Both the position numbers and the translations under genes were made by a program. Positions 35,176-44,459 of a DNA stretch of 64,000 bases are shown here, piece after piece (position 1 is the stretch's first letter; every line of letters begins with the position of its first letter). Below the pieces are notes generated by a model that did no database searches, was not told the origin of the DNA, and saw nothing but the letters and a program-made list of their open reading frames with translations. Source of the DNA: Bacillota bacterium (lineage in GTDB: Bacteria; Bacillota; Clostridia; Christensenellales; CAG-138); contig JAEWCL010000004.1 of assembly GCA_023390655.1 (NCBI GenBank), positions 62,001 through 126,000 of the forward strand, written 5' to 3'.

Positions 35176-36345
35176 TTATGCATCCATCAGATGCACGGTC
35201 TGCCCGTTGATGATGGTGCGCAGACAATGGCTGCGGACATCGAGCGGGTGCCCGTCATAAATGGTGATGTCCGCATCCTTGCCGACTTCCAGGCTGCCTA
35301 CGTGCGCGCCAAGGCCCACGATATTTGCTGCATTGATGGTGATGGAGCGGAGGGCGGCGTCCTCGGGCAACCCTTCCCGCACGCACAGCGCCGCGCAGAC
35401 CGGCAGGTGCTGTATGGGAATAACGGGGTGGTCCGTCATCAGCGCGAACGGAATGCCCGCCTCATGCATGAGCATGGGCGCGCGGAATGTCATGTTTTTC
35501 AGCTCTATTTTGGAGCGGTCGGAAAACAACGGCCCAAGGATGATACCCGCGCCAAGCGCTTCCGTTTGCTCCTTCAATACGTCCAATATCAGATGCCCTT
35601 CCGTGCAGTGATCGATCGTTACGCGAAGGTTGAATTCCTTTGCAAGGCGCAAGCTCGTCAGGATATCGTCCGCGCGATGGGCATGCATTTTCAGCTTCAG
35701 TTCCCCGCGCAAAACGGGCAGCAGCGCCTCTATGCCAAGATCGCGGTCGGGCAGCTTGTCCTCATCCTCTTCGCCAAGCTTGAGTTTGCGTTCATATTCC
35801 TGCGCCTCAACCATTGCGCCGCGGAAAATCGCCGCGATGGCCATGCGCGTATAGGGCGCTTCCTTTTGCTCCGCATACACGCGCTTGGGGTTTTCACCGA
35901 AGGCAGCCTTCATGGCGACAGGCTCCTTGATGAGCATTTCCTCGATATAGCGGCCATACGTTTTTAATGCCGCAAACTGCCCGCCGATCACATTTGCGCT
36001 GCCGGGGCCGGTTACAACAGTGGTCACACCCGCCGCACGCGCCTCCTTAAAGCAGGGGTCAAACGGATTCAGGCCGTCTATCGCGCGCATCTGCGGGGTA
36101 ACGGGGTCGGAATTTTCATTGCCGTCAGCGCCCTCATCCCCCATGCCGTCTTCCCACATGCCGATGTGGCAATGCGCATCCACAAAGCCGGGCAGCACGT
36201 ATTGCCCCGTGCAATCCACAACTTCTGCGCCCTGCGCTTCCACATGCGCTCCAACTGCGGCAATTTTGCCGTCCTTTATCAATACATCGCCCGTAAAGGC
36301 GGGGCCTGCCATGCTCAGTACAACGCCGTTTTTCAATAAAAGCAT
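35176..36345 (-). CDS. Amidohydrolase family metallohydrolase
   Basis: A 389-residue TIM-barrel hydrolase with an N- and C-terminal composite beta domain. PGFVDAHCHIGMW supplies the first metal histidines, MHAHRADD and IDHCTEG further ligands, and LMTDHP the late aspartate. It resembles imidazolonepropionase- and dihydroorotase-like enzymes, but the substrate is unknown. GGAGGATAT precedes the ATG. It is the first gene of the alr operon. Confidence 0.85.
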   Translation of the reverse strand: MLLLKNGVVLSMAGPAFTGDVLIKDGKIAAVGAHVEAQGAEVVDCTGQYVLPGFVDAHCHIGMWEDGMGDEGADGNENSDPVTPQMRAIDGLNPFDPCFKEARAAGVTTVVTGPGSANVIGGQFAALKTYGRYIEEMLIKEPVAMKAAFGENPKRVYAEQKEAPYTRMAIAAIFRGAMVEAQEYERKLKLGEEDEDKLPDRDLGIEALLPVLRGELKLKMHAHRADDILTSLRLAKEFNLRVTIDHCTEGHLILDVLKEQTEALGAGIILGPLFSDRSKIELKNMTFRAPMLMHEAGIPFALMTDHPVIPIQHLPVCAALCVREGLPEDAALRSITINAANIVGLGAHVGSLEVGKDADITIYDGHPLDVRSHCLRTIINGQTVHLMDA

Positions 36346-36366
36346 TTCACATATCCTCCCGCATCT

Positions 36367-36396
36367 ATTATTGCGCAATGTGCGCGCCGTTTGCAA
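36367..36396 (-). promoter_or_regulatory. Possible promoter of the amidohydrolase/alr operon
   Basis: On the minus strand TTGCAA (36391-36396), 18 bp and AATAAT (36367-36372) would start transcription only about 15 bp before the ATG, leaving a very short leader. Tentative. Confidence 0.3.
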
Positions 36397-36558
36397 GCGT
36401 ATGCACAAAATCTATACATGTTTTCACCATCCGCTTCAAAATTTCTATATAAGAAATATCCCCGGTAACGCAACGCCTCCTTTCCCGGCGTCCAGATAAG
36501 AATCTTCAAGATATCTGGAAAATACGGGTATTCCCACCTGTTTCAACGGTTTTCTCAT

Positions 36559-36586
36559 TTGCACGCACCTTGTTTTATGATACAAT
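36559..36586 (+). promoter_or_regulatory. Promoter of rsmD-coaD operon
   Basis: TTGCAC (36559-36564), 16 bp, TACAAT (36581-36586), with a start near 36593, about 29 nt before the rsmD ATG. Confidence 0.5.
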
Positions 36587-36621
36587 AATAGGCGAAAAAT
36601 TTGGAATTCTTGGGAGGGGCA

Positions 36622-37167
36622 ATGCGCATTATCGCAGGTTCCGCGCGCGGGAGACAAATCCTTGCCCCGAAGGGACAAGCCACACGGCCGACACTGGACC
36701 GGGTGAAAGAATCGCTCTTTGGAATTCTGCAGTTTTCGCTTGCGGGCGCCCGCGTGCTGGACCTTTACGCGGGTTCAGGGAACCTTGGACTCGAAGCGCT
36801 TTCACGCGGGGCCGGCTATGCCGTTTTCAACGACCATAGCCGCGACTGCTGCGAGATCATCAAAAAAAACATCGAGACCCTGGGGTTTTCGGACCGGGCG
36901 CTCGTACTGCAGGCGGAAGCGCTTTCCGCAATCGAGCGGCTTACAGGCGGCGCACCGTTTGACCTGGTATTTTTAGATCCGCCCTACCGTGCCGGCGCGC
37001 AGCAGGCGCTCGAAGCGCTGTTTTCCAAAGGATTGATTGCAGAGCGGGGGCAGGTCATCGTGGAGTATGCCCTAAAAGAGCCGCCAGCACCCGTAACCGG
37101 AGTGTTCGCCTGTGCGGATACCCGCAAGTACGGCGACACAGGGCTGAGTTTTTTTGTGGCTGATTAA
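36622..37167 (+). CDS. rsmD: 16S rRNA (guanine966-N2)-methyltransferase
   Basis: A 181-residue SAM-dependent methyltransferase. It opens MRIIAGSARGR, has LDLYAGSGNLGLEALSRGA as the SAM motif and the catalytic tetrapeptide DPPY (LDPPYRAGA). The ATG follows GGGAGG. Adjacent coaD is the classical neighbour. Confidence 0.95.
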   Translation: MRIIAGSARGRQILAPKGQATRPTLDRVKESLFGILQFSLAGARVLDLYAGSGNLGLEALSRGAGYAVFNDHSRDCCEIIKKNIETLGFSDRALVLQAEALSAIERLTGGAPFDLVFLDPPYRAGAQQALEALFSKGLIAERGQVIVEYALKEPPAPVTGVFACADTRKYGDTGLSFFVAD

Positions 37168-37186
37168 GTCAGAAAGGAAGACCCGA

Positions 37187-37675
37187 TTGCAGATAGGCGT
37201 TTACCCCGGCAGCTTTGACCCGCTGACCGAAGGGCACATGGATGTTTTACGGCGCGCCGCATCGCTTATGGGCCATGTGGTGGTGGCAGTACTGATCAAC
37301 GCGGGAAAGCGTCCGTTTTTTACATTGGAAGAGCGGCTCTCCTTTATTGACGCCGCCGTTGCCGCGGAAGGCTTGACGAACGTTTCCTCCGGCTCCTTTG
37401 ACGGGCTGCTGGTAGATTATGCGCACAGCATCGGCGCGCGGCACATCATCCGCGGACTTCGTGCGGTGATGGATTTTGAATATGAGTTTCAAATCAGCGC
37501 GATGAACCGCAGATTGGCACCCGACCTCGATACGGTATACTTTATGGCGGAGCCCGAGCATTCGTATCTCTCTTCAAGCGTTATACGCGAAGTTTGCGCG
37601 CTGGGCGGCAATATCGACGATTTGGTACCCACAGTAAACAAGCGCACTATCATAGAAAGGTTGACAAAGCGATGA
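37187..37675 (+). CDS. coaD: Phosphopantetheine adenylyltransferase
   Basis: Penultimate step of coenzyme A synthesis, 162 residues. It has YPGSFDPLTEGHMDV with the nucleotidyl-transferase TEGH and the late motif SSSVIRE. It starts with TTG at 37187 (AAGGAAG 7 bp upstream), which matches the family N-terminus QIGVYPGSF exactly; an upstream ATG would add a non-homologous leader. The stop overlaps the next start (ATGA). Confidence 0.95.
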   Translation: MQIGVYPGSFDPLTEGHMDVLRRAASLMGHVVVAVLINAGKRPFFTLEERLSFIDAAVAAEGLTNVSSGSFDGLLVDYAHSIGARHIIRGLRAVMDFEYEFQISAMNRRLAPDLDTVYFMAEPEHSYLSSSVIREVCALGGNIDDLVPTVNKRTIIERLTKR

Positions 37676-38490
37676 GCACACAAAATGAGCAATCCTTGCG
37701 GATCTTCACCGTACTTTCCCAAATAGAGCAGGTGCTGGAGGGTGCGCCGCGCCAAAAATTTTCTTCCGGCAACCGCCGCATTGTGGATGTGGACGAGCTT
37801 TACGATCTCCTTGGGGATTTAAAAGTTACCATACCGGAGGACATCCGCCGCGCAAACAGCGTGCTCATTGAAGCGGATACGCTCCTTGACCACGCCAACC
37901 AGGAAGCGGTGGACCTTGTGGAGCAGGCGCAGCGTGAGGCCGAAAAAATCCGCCGCCTGGCAGAAGAGGAATTTGAAGCGCGCGTTGCGGAGGATAAGGT
38001 CATGCTTGAGGTGCAGCGCCGCGCGGAGCTTCTGCAGCAACATGCGGAGCGCAACGCCAATATTGTTTACAACGGCGCAAAGCAGTATGCCGATGAAATC
38101 TTGATGGATGTACAGCGCTACCTGGTGGAATACCAGAATATGGTCGCCCAGAACCGCATGGAGCTTGGCGTAGCGCAGGCGGAGCCTATGGCAGCCCCCG
38201 CTCCCCAGCAGCCGGCCCCGCAGCCGCAGGAACCGGCCGCAGCAGCACCCCAGCCTATGAGAAAACCGGTGGAGCCCCAGGCGCCTGAATTCCCGGAGGC
38301 GGAAGAAGAAGATTACGAAGAAGCGCAGCCCATCAAAAAGCGTAAGCGCGGCTGGTTCTTCCAACGGGATGATGACGACCTGTTTGATGAAGAGGATGTG
38401 CAAGAAGAAGCGCCGCTGGAAGAGGAGCCCAAGGTCCGCCATGCAAAGCGCAGGCGTGAAGAAGACCTTGACCTGGATTTGGATGAATAA
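37672..38490 (+). CDS. Coiled-coil protein downstream of coaD, with acidic/basic tail
   Basis: A 272-residue protein. Residues ~45-165 are a charged heptad-rich helix (EQAQREAEKIRRLAEEEF and similar) like the small ATPase-subunit/DivIVA-like proteins found after coaD in Clostridia. From ~170 a Pro/Ala/Gln-rich linker leads to an unusual tail with KKRKRGWFF, long Asp/Glu runs and KRRREED. The tail is much longer than in the relatives I know. It overlaps coaD by 4 bp. A role in cell-envelope or division organisation is only a guess. Confidence 0.75.
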   Translation: MSTQNEQSLRIFTVLSQIEQVLEGAPRQKFSSGNRRIVDVDELYDLLGDLKVTIPEDIRRANSVLIEADTLLDHANQEAVDLVEQAQREAEKIRRLAEEEFEARVAEDKVMLEVQRRAELLQQHAERNANIVYNGAKQYADEILMDVQRYLVEYQNMVAQNRMELGVAQAEPMAAPAPQQPAPQPQEPAAAAPQPMRKPVEPQAPEFPEAEEEDYEEAQPIKKRKRGWFFQRDDDDLFDEEDVQEEAPLEEEPKVRHAKRRREEDLDLDLDE

Positions 38491-38492
38491 GC

Positions 38493-38527
38493 AAAAAAGG
38501 CTGCCCGCACGGGCAGCTTTTTTTTAT
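38493..38527. terminator. Bidirectional intrinsic terminator
   Basis: GCTGCCC-GCAC-GGGCAGC has A-runs on the left and T-runs on the right, so it can end both the rsmD-coaD operon (plus) and the smc-ftsY-flavodoxin operon (minus). Confidence 0.9.
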
Positions 38528-38537
38528 TTGCAATCCT

Positions 38538-39071
38538 TTATTGCGCGCGTATGGCCTCCACAATCGGCGCAATGTGCCTGCGTTGGACAAAACTGACCGT
38601 CTTTTTATAGGTACCGAGTATGCCTTTTTCGTCCTCATCCAGCATCTTTGGGTCCTTTTTGCGGATGGAGGAGACCAACAAAAACATCATCAAACGGTCC
38701 ACAATACCCATCCTGTTGTAGTCAAGCCCGCCGCGAAGCAAAAAAAGCGGCACACGCGCAAGCATTTCCGGCGTGAAATTGCCTTTTCTCACTTCTTCAA
38801 GCGCTTTCTCCCGCTGGAGCGTTGCGCCCACCGCAACAACAATCAGCCGTTTGTTTTGCAGCGTTTCATACTGCTTGCGGATACGGGAAAAGCCCAGCAT
38901 GCCGCCCGCGTACAGCGCTCCGCAATAGACGATGGTTTCATAGCCGGAAAGCTGCTCCGCCCTGCACGTTCTAAAATCCAGAAGATCGGCACCGGTTTCC
39001 TCCGCGATCCATTGCGCATAAGTGCGTGTTGTTCCGTACTTCGTCTGGTACGCCACCACAATGCTTCCCAT
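38538..39071 (-). CDS. Flavodoxin-domain protein (HemG/BilS-like)
   Basis: A 177-residue FMN-binding-type protein. The N-terminal YQTKYGTTRTYAQWIAEE is the phosphate-loop pattern of flavodoxins, and GALYAGGM matches the second FMN loop. HemG-type protoporphyrinogen oxidases share this layout, but no haem genes are near. It lies 33 bp after ftsY and is the last gene before the shared terminator. Confidence 0.8.
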   Translation of the reverse strand: MGSIVVAYQTKYGTTRTYAQWIAEETGADLLDFRTCRAEQLSGYETIVYCGALYAGGMLGFSRIRKQYETLQNKRLIVVAVGATLQREKALEEVRKGNFTPEMLARVPLFLLRGGLDYNRMGIVDRLMMFLLVSSIRKKDPKMLDEDEKGILGTYKKTVSFVQRRHIAPIVEAIRAQ

Positions 39072-39104
39072 ACTTCCCCCTATAGAGAAGAATTATTCTA
39101 TTGA

Positions 39105-40016
39105 TTATTCTCCAAGCAGTGCCGCGCAGAACGCTTCCGCGTCAAACGGCTGCAAATCTTCCATTTTTTCGCCTACGCCCACAAAGCGCACGGGCAGGCC
39201 GAGCGTTTCCTTGACCGCGACGGCCATGCCGCCTTTTGCGGTGCCGTCCAGCTTTGTGAGCACCACGTCGGTAAGCCCCGTCGCCTCTCCAAACGCCTTT
39301 GCCTGCGCGATGGCGTTCTGCCCGGTGGTCGCGTCGAGTACCAGCAGCACACGGCAGACGGCATCCGGCAGTTCCTTTGCAATCACGCGCCGGATTTTTT
39401 CAAGCTCGTGCATCAGGTTCTTTTTGTTATGGAGCCTTCCCGCCGTATCGCAGATGAGAAGATCGCAGCCCCTTGCCTTAAAGGAATAGATGGCGTCAAA
39501 CACCACCGCCGCGGGGTCCGCGCCCTCCCCATGCCGTACCATGGGCACATTGGCGCGCTCCGCCCAGATGCCAAGCTGCTCGGCCGCAGCCGCGCGGAAC
39601 GTATCCGCCGCGGCAAGCATTGGCTTCCTGCCCTGCTGTTTGTAGTAGGCGGAAAGCTTGCCGATGGAGGTGGTCTTCCCCACGCCGTTCACGCCGACGA
39701 CCAGCAGCACGCACGGTCCCTGTTCGGGCAGGAACGCTTCCTCCGTGCGCATGTGGGAAGCGAGTATGCCTTTTAGCGCCTCACGCGCTTCCGCGGTATG
39801 GTGGAGCTTTTGCTCCTTTACGGCGTCCTTCAGTTCGTCAAGCAGGCGGCCTGTCAGCTCCGCACCTACGTCGGCCATGATGAGCGCTTCTTCCAGTTCC
39901 TCATAAAAATCATCATTGATGCTGTCCCGCCCCGAAAAAACGGAAGCTAAAAAGCTGTCCCTCGTCTTGCTTAAGCCCTGCTTGAGGCGCTCAAAGATGC
40001 CTTGTTTTTGTTCCAT
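39105..40016 (-). CDS. ftsY: Signal recognition particle receptor FtsY
   Basis: A 303-residue SRP GTPase that docks ribosome-nascent-chain complexes at the membrane. An N domain (about 1-80) is followed by the G domain with GVNGVGKTT, DTFRAAAAEQL, DTAGR and TKLDGTAKGG. There is no long acidic A domain, as usual in Firmicutes. It is 30 bp downstream of smc, the standard partner. Confidence 0.96.
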   Translation of the reverse strand: MEQKQGIFERLKQGLSKTRDSFLASVFSGRDSINDDFYEELEEALIMADVGAELTGRLLDELKDAVKEQKLHHTAEAREALKGILASHMRTEEAFLPEQGPCVLLVVGVNGVGKTTSIGKLSAYYKQQGRKPMLAAADTFRAAAAEQLGIWAERANVPMVRHGEGADPAAVVFDAIYSFKARGCDLLICDTAGRLHNKKNLMHELEKIRRVIAKELPDAVCRVLLVLDATTGQNAIAQAKAFGEATGLTDVVLTKLDGTAKGGMAVAVKETLGLPVRFVGVGEKMEDLQPFDAEAFCAALLGE

Positions 40017-40046
40017 AGTCGTCCTTCCTTCATAAAAGACCAATGA

Positions 40047-43000
40047 TTAGCCCGCCTCTTGGAAACGGGCGGAAACGATTTTCGATACGCCCTTCTCCTC
40101 CATGGCGACACCGTAAAGGGCGTTGCAGACCTCCATGCTTCCCTTGCGGTGGGTGATTAAAATAAACTGCGTATCGTCCGAATACTCCCGCAAGTAGTTC
40201 GCAAAGCGGGTGACGTTGACTTCATCCAATGAGGATTCGATCTCATCGAGGATGCAGAATACCGTGGGCTTGAGCTTGAGCATGGCGAACAGCAGCGCGA
40301 TTGCCGTAAGTGCCCGCTCGCCGCCCGAAAGCAGGGTCAAGAGCTGCAGCTTCTTGCCCGGCGGCTGTGCGATGATATCGATATCGCAGTTCAATACATC
40401 CTTTGGGTCAGCAAGCCGCAACTCCGCATAGCCGCCGCCAAAGAGCTGTTCAAACACGGTGGTAAAGTTCTGCTGGATGAGCGTGAACTGCTGCAGAAAC
40501 TGTTTTTCCATCGTCTGCGTCAGCTCCGCGATAAGCGTGTTGAGATCCCCCTCCGCGCGGTTCAAATCCTCGCATTGGGTATAAAGCGCCGTATAGCGCT
40601 CATTGAGGATTTCATAATCCTCCACAGCATTAACATTGATGCTGCCTAGCGCGCGGATCTCTTTTTTGAGTTCATCGATCCGCACATGCGCCGCTGTAAT
40701 GCCAACGCCCTCCGTGCGCAATGGCAGGGCCGCTTCGTAGGTCAGCTCATAGTCGGCCATCATGCGCTCCACCATCGCGTCAAGCTCCACTTCCGTGCGG
40801 CTTTTGGTGAGCTCCTGCTTGTGGCGCTTTTCTTCAAGCTCCCGCAGGCGCTTGTTGAGTTCATCCTTACGCGCGCGGGTATCCGAAAGTGCCTGCGAAC
40901 GGCGCAGGCGCTCTTCTTCCATGGCATGCTGCTCTTCTTTTCTCAATTCTACCGCAGCCTGCTCCTGCGCCACTGCGGCGTTGAGCGACTGGAGCTGCTG
41001 CTCTAAGGCCGCCTCCTGCTCCAGTGTCCTCGTATGCGCCGCCCGGTGCTCTTCCGTGGCGCGCTGCGTATCCCGCAGTTCCTGCTCGAGCCGCCTTGTT
41101 TCAAGCAGCACGGCGTCCTCTTCTTTTTTGAGCGCCATGCGCCGGACCTTGCGTTCCGTCATGGCGGCGGCGGCAGCTTCCTGCCCGGCGCGCAGCCGCA
41201 CTAGTTCCGCCTGCGAGCGCTGCACATCCTCCTGCGTTGCGGCGCTGCCCGCTTCGATACCCGTCTGGACATTGCTTAAGCTTGCCTGCTCCTTTTCAAT
41301 ATCCAGAAGGTTGTCCCGGATTTGCGCGCATTCAAGCTCCATGCGCTCCGCCTTTTGGGCGTTCTGCCGCAGATCGCGCTCGATCAGCTCCAGCTTTTCC
41401 TTGTGGCGGGCACTGTCGATCTCCTGCGCATGCAGTGCTGCCTCCGCCTGCTGCAGCAAGAGCTTCATTTCCTCTACACTCTCATCTGCCTCTGTGCGCT
41501 TTTGCGCTTGCGCCTTGATGGCGGCCTCCGCCTCGCGGATGCTGCGCTCAAGCTCCTTTAATTCGCGTTCGCGTCCTAAGAGGCTAAACTCCCGCTTCTG
41601 TACGCTGCCGCCCGTCATAGAGCCGCCGGGGTTGATGATGTCCCCCTGCAACGTCGCAATGCGGAACGCCGAATTTGCGCGTTTGTTAATGGCAATACCG
41701 GCGTTGAGGTCTTCTACGATCACCGTCCGGCCCAGAAGGTTTTCCACCACGCTGCGGTAGCGCTCCTCAAACCCCACAAGCTCAGACGCAATGCCGATGC
41801 ATCCCGGCATATGCAGCGCCTGCCGTTCTTCCGCGGTCAAGAGCCTTGCGCGCATGGCGGAAACGGGCAGCAGCGTCGCCCTGCCGTACTGGCGGGCACG
41901 CAGGTGGTCAATCACGCGCTTTGCATCCTCCGGCGTGGGGGTGACGATGTTCTGCAGCGACGAGCCGAGCGCCATTTCAAGCGCGGTCTCGTATTGCTGC
42001 GGCACGGAAATCAGTTCCGCCACCACGCCGAGCACGCTGCGCCTGAGCGCAACGTCCCGCTCGCAATCCTTCAATACATTGCGCACGCTCGCGTAATAGC
42101 CTTCATGGGCGCGCGCCATTTCCTCAAGCACATTGGAACGCGAGCGCATGGCATTACAGCCCTGCTCGAGCTCGTGGAGCTTGTTCTGGGCTGTCTTGCT
42201 TTCCTGCTGCGCCTGCTTTAAGCTGCTGTTGAGCCGTTCCTGTTCCCCAAGAAACGCGCGTTTTTGTTCCTGCTGCGCATCCCATTCCGCCTTTGCTTCC
42301 GAAAGTTCTTTTTCGAGGCCTTCCCGCTCAGCGCTGTTCGCCCGCTGATCTGCCGCAATAGCGTCAAGGCGCTGGTTGAGCGCGGACGTCATGGCCTCCA
42401 TCCTTGAAAGCTGGCTCTTTGCGTCCGAAAGGCGATTTAAAGAATCAATAATACTGTTTTTCTGTGTGTTAAGCGTTTCTTCCTGGCGCTCGACCGCCTG
42501 CTGCAAGCGCAGCAATTCTGCATCCGCCTGTGCAATTTCATCATCGAGCGCCTGGAGCATATCCCGGCCCGCGGTGTCGTCTGTTTTTAAGCGTTCGAGT
42601 TGCCCCATCCGGTCCTCCCGGCGGCGCTCGTTTTCCGCGATGGAAGCAAGGAGGCGTTCGCGCTCCTTTTCCAGATGCTCCTTGCGTTCATTGAACACGC
42701 CCGCTTCGCCAATGTGCGCTTCCATGGCGGACATCAGGGTAATGAGCGCATTCTGTGCGGTGCTTGCCGTCTGCTCGATCGCGCGCAGCGCTTCCTCCTG
42801 TGCCGCGGTATCGGAAGAAAGCGTGCGCTCGGATTCATAAAGAAGTTCGCTCTCTTCCTGCATCTGCTCCAGCGCACAGCCTGCGGAGTCCAGGCGTTCC
42901 TGCATGCGCTCATACTGGTGGATGAACACATTGACCTCGAGCGCCTTCAATTCATCGCGCAGCTTCAGATACGCGCGCGCTTTTTCCGCCTGCTCCTGCA

Positions 43001-43613
43001 GCGGTTCCCGCTGGGTCTGGAGTTCCATGAGGATATCCTCCAGGCGTTCGAGATTCTTGCGCGTGTTTTCAAGCTTTCTTACCGCTTCTTCCTTGCGTAC
43101 GCGGTAGCGCATGACGCCCGCCGCTTCTTCCAAGGCCGCGCGGCGGTCGCCGGATTTGTTGGAGAGAATCTCTTCTACTTTGCCCTGCCCGATGATGGAA
43201 TACCCTTCCTTGCCGATGCCCGTATCTCGGAAGAGCTCGTTGATATCCTTTAACCGGCAATTGTTGCGGTTGATGGCATATTCGCTATCGCCCGAGCGGT
43301 ACACGCGGCGGGTGACGGTCACTTCATTAAAATCGATCGGCAAAAGTGCATCGGAATTGTCAAACGTCAATGCGACCTCACAGAACGCCTGCGCCTTTCT
43401 TTCCTGCGTGCCGTTGAATATGACATCCTCCATCTTGCTGCCGCGCAAAGCTTTTGCGCTCTGCTCGCCCAGCACCCACCTCACGGCGTCCGCAATGTTG
43501 CTTTTACCGCTGCCGTTGGGGCCGATGACCGCAGTGATACCCGGATCAAACTGCAATTCCGTTTTCCGCGCAAAGGACTTGAAGCCTTGTAACTCCAGCC
43601 TGACTAGACGCAA
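40047..43613 (-). CDS. smc: Chromosome segregation protein SMC
   Basis: A 1188-residue condensin ATPase. Walker A GPNGSGKSN is at residues 31-39; long coiled coils surround a hinge near the middle (GCIGIASELVGFEERY region). The C-terminal head has LLSGGERALTAIALLFA and the Walker B FCILDEIESSLD. The start is TTG at 43613 behind GGGGGAG, matching the family start MRLVRLELQGFKSF. A GNAT gene separates it from rnc. Confidence 0.97.
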   Translation of the reverse strand: MRLVRLELQGFKSFARKTELQFDPGITAVIGPNGSGKSNIADAVRWVLGEQSAKALRGSKMEDVIFNGTQERKAQAFCEVALTFDNSDALLPIDFNEVTVTRRVYRSGDSEYAINRNNCRLKDINELFRDTGIGKEGYSIIGQGKVEEILSNKSGDRRAALEEAAGVMRYRVRKEEAVRKLENTRKNLERLEDILMELQTQREPLQEQAEKARAYLKLRDELKALEVNVFIHQYERMQERLDSAGCALEQMQEESELLYESERTLSSDTAAQEEALRAIEQTASTAQNALITLMSAMEAHIGEAGVFNERKEHLEKERERLLASIAENERRREDRMGQLERLKTDDTAGRDMLQALDDEIAQADAELLRLQQAVERQEETLNTQKNSIIDSLNRLSDAKSQLSRMEAMTSALNQRLDAIAADQRANSAEREGLEKELSEAKAEWDAQQEQKRAFLGEQERLNSSLKQAQQESKTAQNKLHELEQGCNAMRSRSNVLEEMARAHEGYYASVRNVLKDCERDVALRRSVLGVVAELISVPQQYETALEMALGSSLQNIVTPTPEDAKRVIDHLRARQYGRATLLPVSAMRARLLTAEERQALHMPGCIGIASELVGFEERYRSVVENLLGRTVIVEDLNAGIAINKRANSAFRIATLQGDIINPGGSMTGGSVQKREFSLLGRERELKELERSIREAEAAIKAQAQKRTEADESVEEMKLLLQQAEAALHAQEIDSARHKEKLELIERDLRQNAQKAERMELECAQIRDNLLDIEKEQASLSNVQTGIEAGSAATQEDVQRSQAELVRLRAGQEAAAAAMTERKVRRMALKKEEDAVLLETRRLEQELRDTQRATEEHRAAHTRTLEQEAALEQQLQSLNAAVAQEQAAVELRKEEQHAMEEERLRRSQALSDTRARKDELNKRLRELEEKRHKQELTKSRTEVELDAMVERMMADYELTYEAALPLRTEGVGITAAHVRIDELKKEIRALGSINVNAVEDYEILNERYTALYTQCEDLNRAEGDLNTLIAELTQTMEKQFLQQFTLIQQNFTTVFEQLFGGGYAELRLADPKDVLNCDIDIIAQPPGKKLQLLTLLSGGERALTAIALLFAMLKLKPTVFCILDEIESSLDEVNVTRFANYLREYSDDTQFILITHRKGSMEVCNALYGVAMEEKGVSKIVSARFQEAG

Positions 43614-43672
43614 TGTTTGACACTCCCCCTCTATGGTCTGTTGGTTTCTACGTTTCTCAATAGAAATTCGAA

Positions 43673-44428
43673 TCATTCCCTAAAGAACAGTTCCGTTTCT
43701 TCACCGACAAAATCAAACCCCATCTTATAGTATAGATTATGCTCTTTTCCTTGGGTATCCGTAACGACATAAGCGTATTGGTTGCCCTCCCGTGCCGCAT
43801 CCGATACCATCCTCTGCAGCATTTTTCTGCCGTAACCTTTGCCCTGATATGCATCCAGAATCACAAACTCCTCCAATTTTACAATGCCGTCTTTTACAAA
43901 ATAGTCGCAATATCCTATTGGAGAACCATCCACACAGCATACATAATATTGAAGCAACTGATTGAGGTACAAGGCCCGCTTTTGGCACAGTTTTTTTGCC
44001 CCGATTGTCGAGGTCTCGTATTTTTCATCGCACGCCAACCCCATCTCGATTTCATCCACGGTTTCCGCACGCTTCACCATGCATCTCTCTTCCTCCACCG
44101 GGATGGAGTCCAACGGAGCGGGCATGTACATATATTTGATATAAGATACCTCAAAGCCCAGCTTTTCCGCCCATTCCAAAAGTTCCGGCGAAACCTCAAG
44201 TCTAGGGTGGAAAACAAATTTCAGAAAATCTTTGCCTTGGCTTTTTAGTTCCCGTAAGCAATCAGAGATATATTCCTTGGCGTTGGCGACGTCTTGAAAG
44301 AGAACAAAATTATGGCAGTACATCTCCGGAATGATGCTATTAGAGAACATGTTTCTATCTGGAAATGACTGTTTTTCACAAAACAGTTCTATATAGGCGT
44401 CCTCGATTTTCCTTAACTTGCTGATCAT
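43673..44428 (-). CDS. GNAT-family N-acetyltransferase
   Basis: A 251-residue protein with the acetyl-CoA loop QGKGYGRKM in the C-terminal half, preceded by VKLEEFVILDAY. The N-terminal ~120 residues match no domain I recognise. Its base composition is more AT-rich than the genes around it, and it interrupts the usually contiguous rnc-smc pair, so it looks like an insertion into the cluster. Acceptor unknown. Confidence 0.85.
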   Translation of the reverse strand: MISKLRKIEDAYIELFCEKQSFPDRNMFSNSIIPEMYCHNFVLFQDVANAKEYISDCLRELKSQGKDFLKFVFHPRLEVSPELLEWAEKLGFEVSYIKYMYMPAPLDSIPVEEERCMVKRAETVDEIEMGLACDEKYETSTIGAKKLCQKRALYLNQLLQYYVCCVDGSPIGYCDYFVKDGIVKLEEFVILDAYQGKGYGRKMLQRMVSDAAREGNQYAYVVTDTQGKEHNLYYKMGFDFVGEETELFFRE

Positions 44429-44459
44429 ACAGGCACCCTTCCAAATTCCTTTAGAACTA

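Noticed and set aside
40762..41760. Serine/arginine-rich plus-strand frame opposite smc
   Set aside because: Its composition is the reverse complement of coiled-coil Glu/Gln/Ala codons; no independent evidence.
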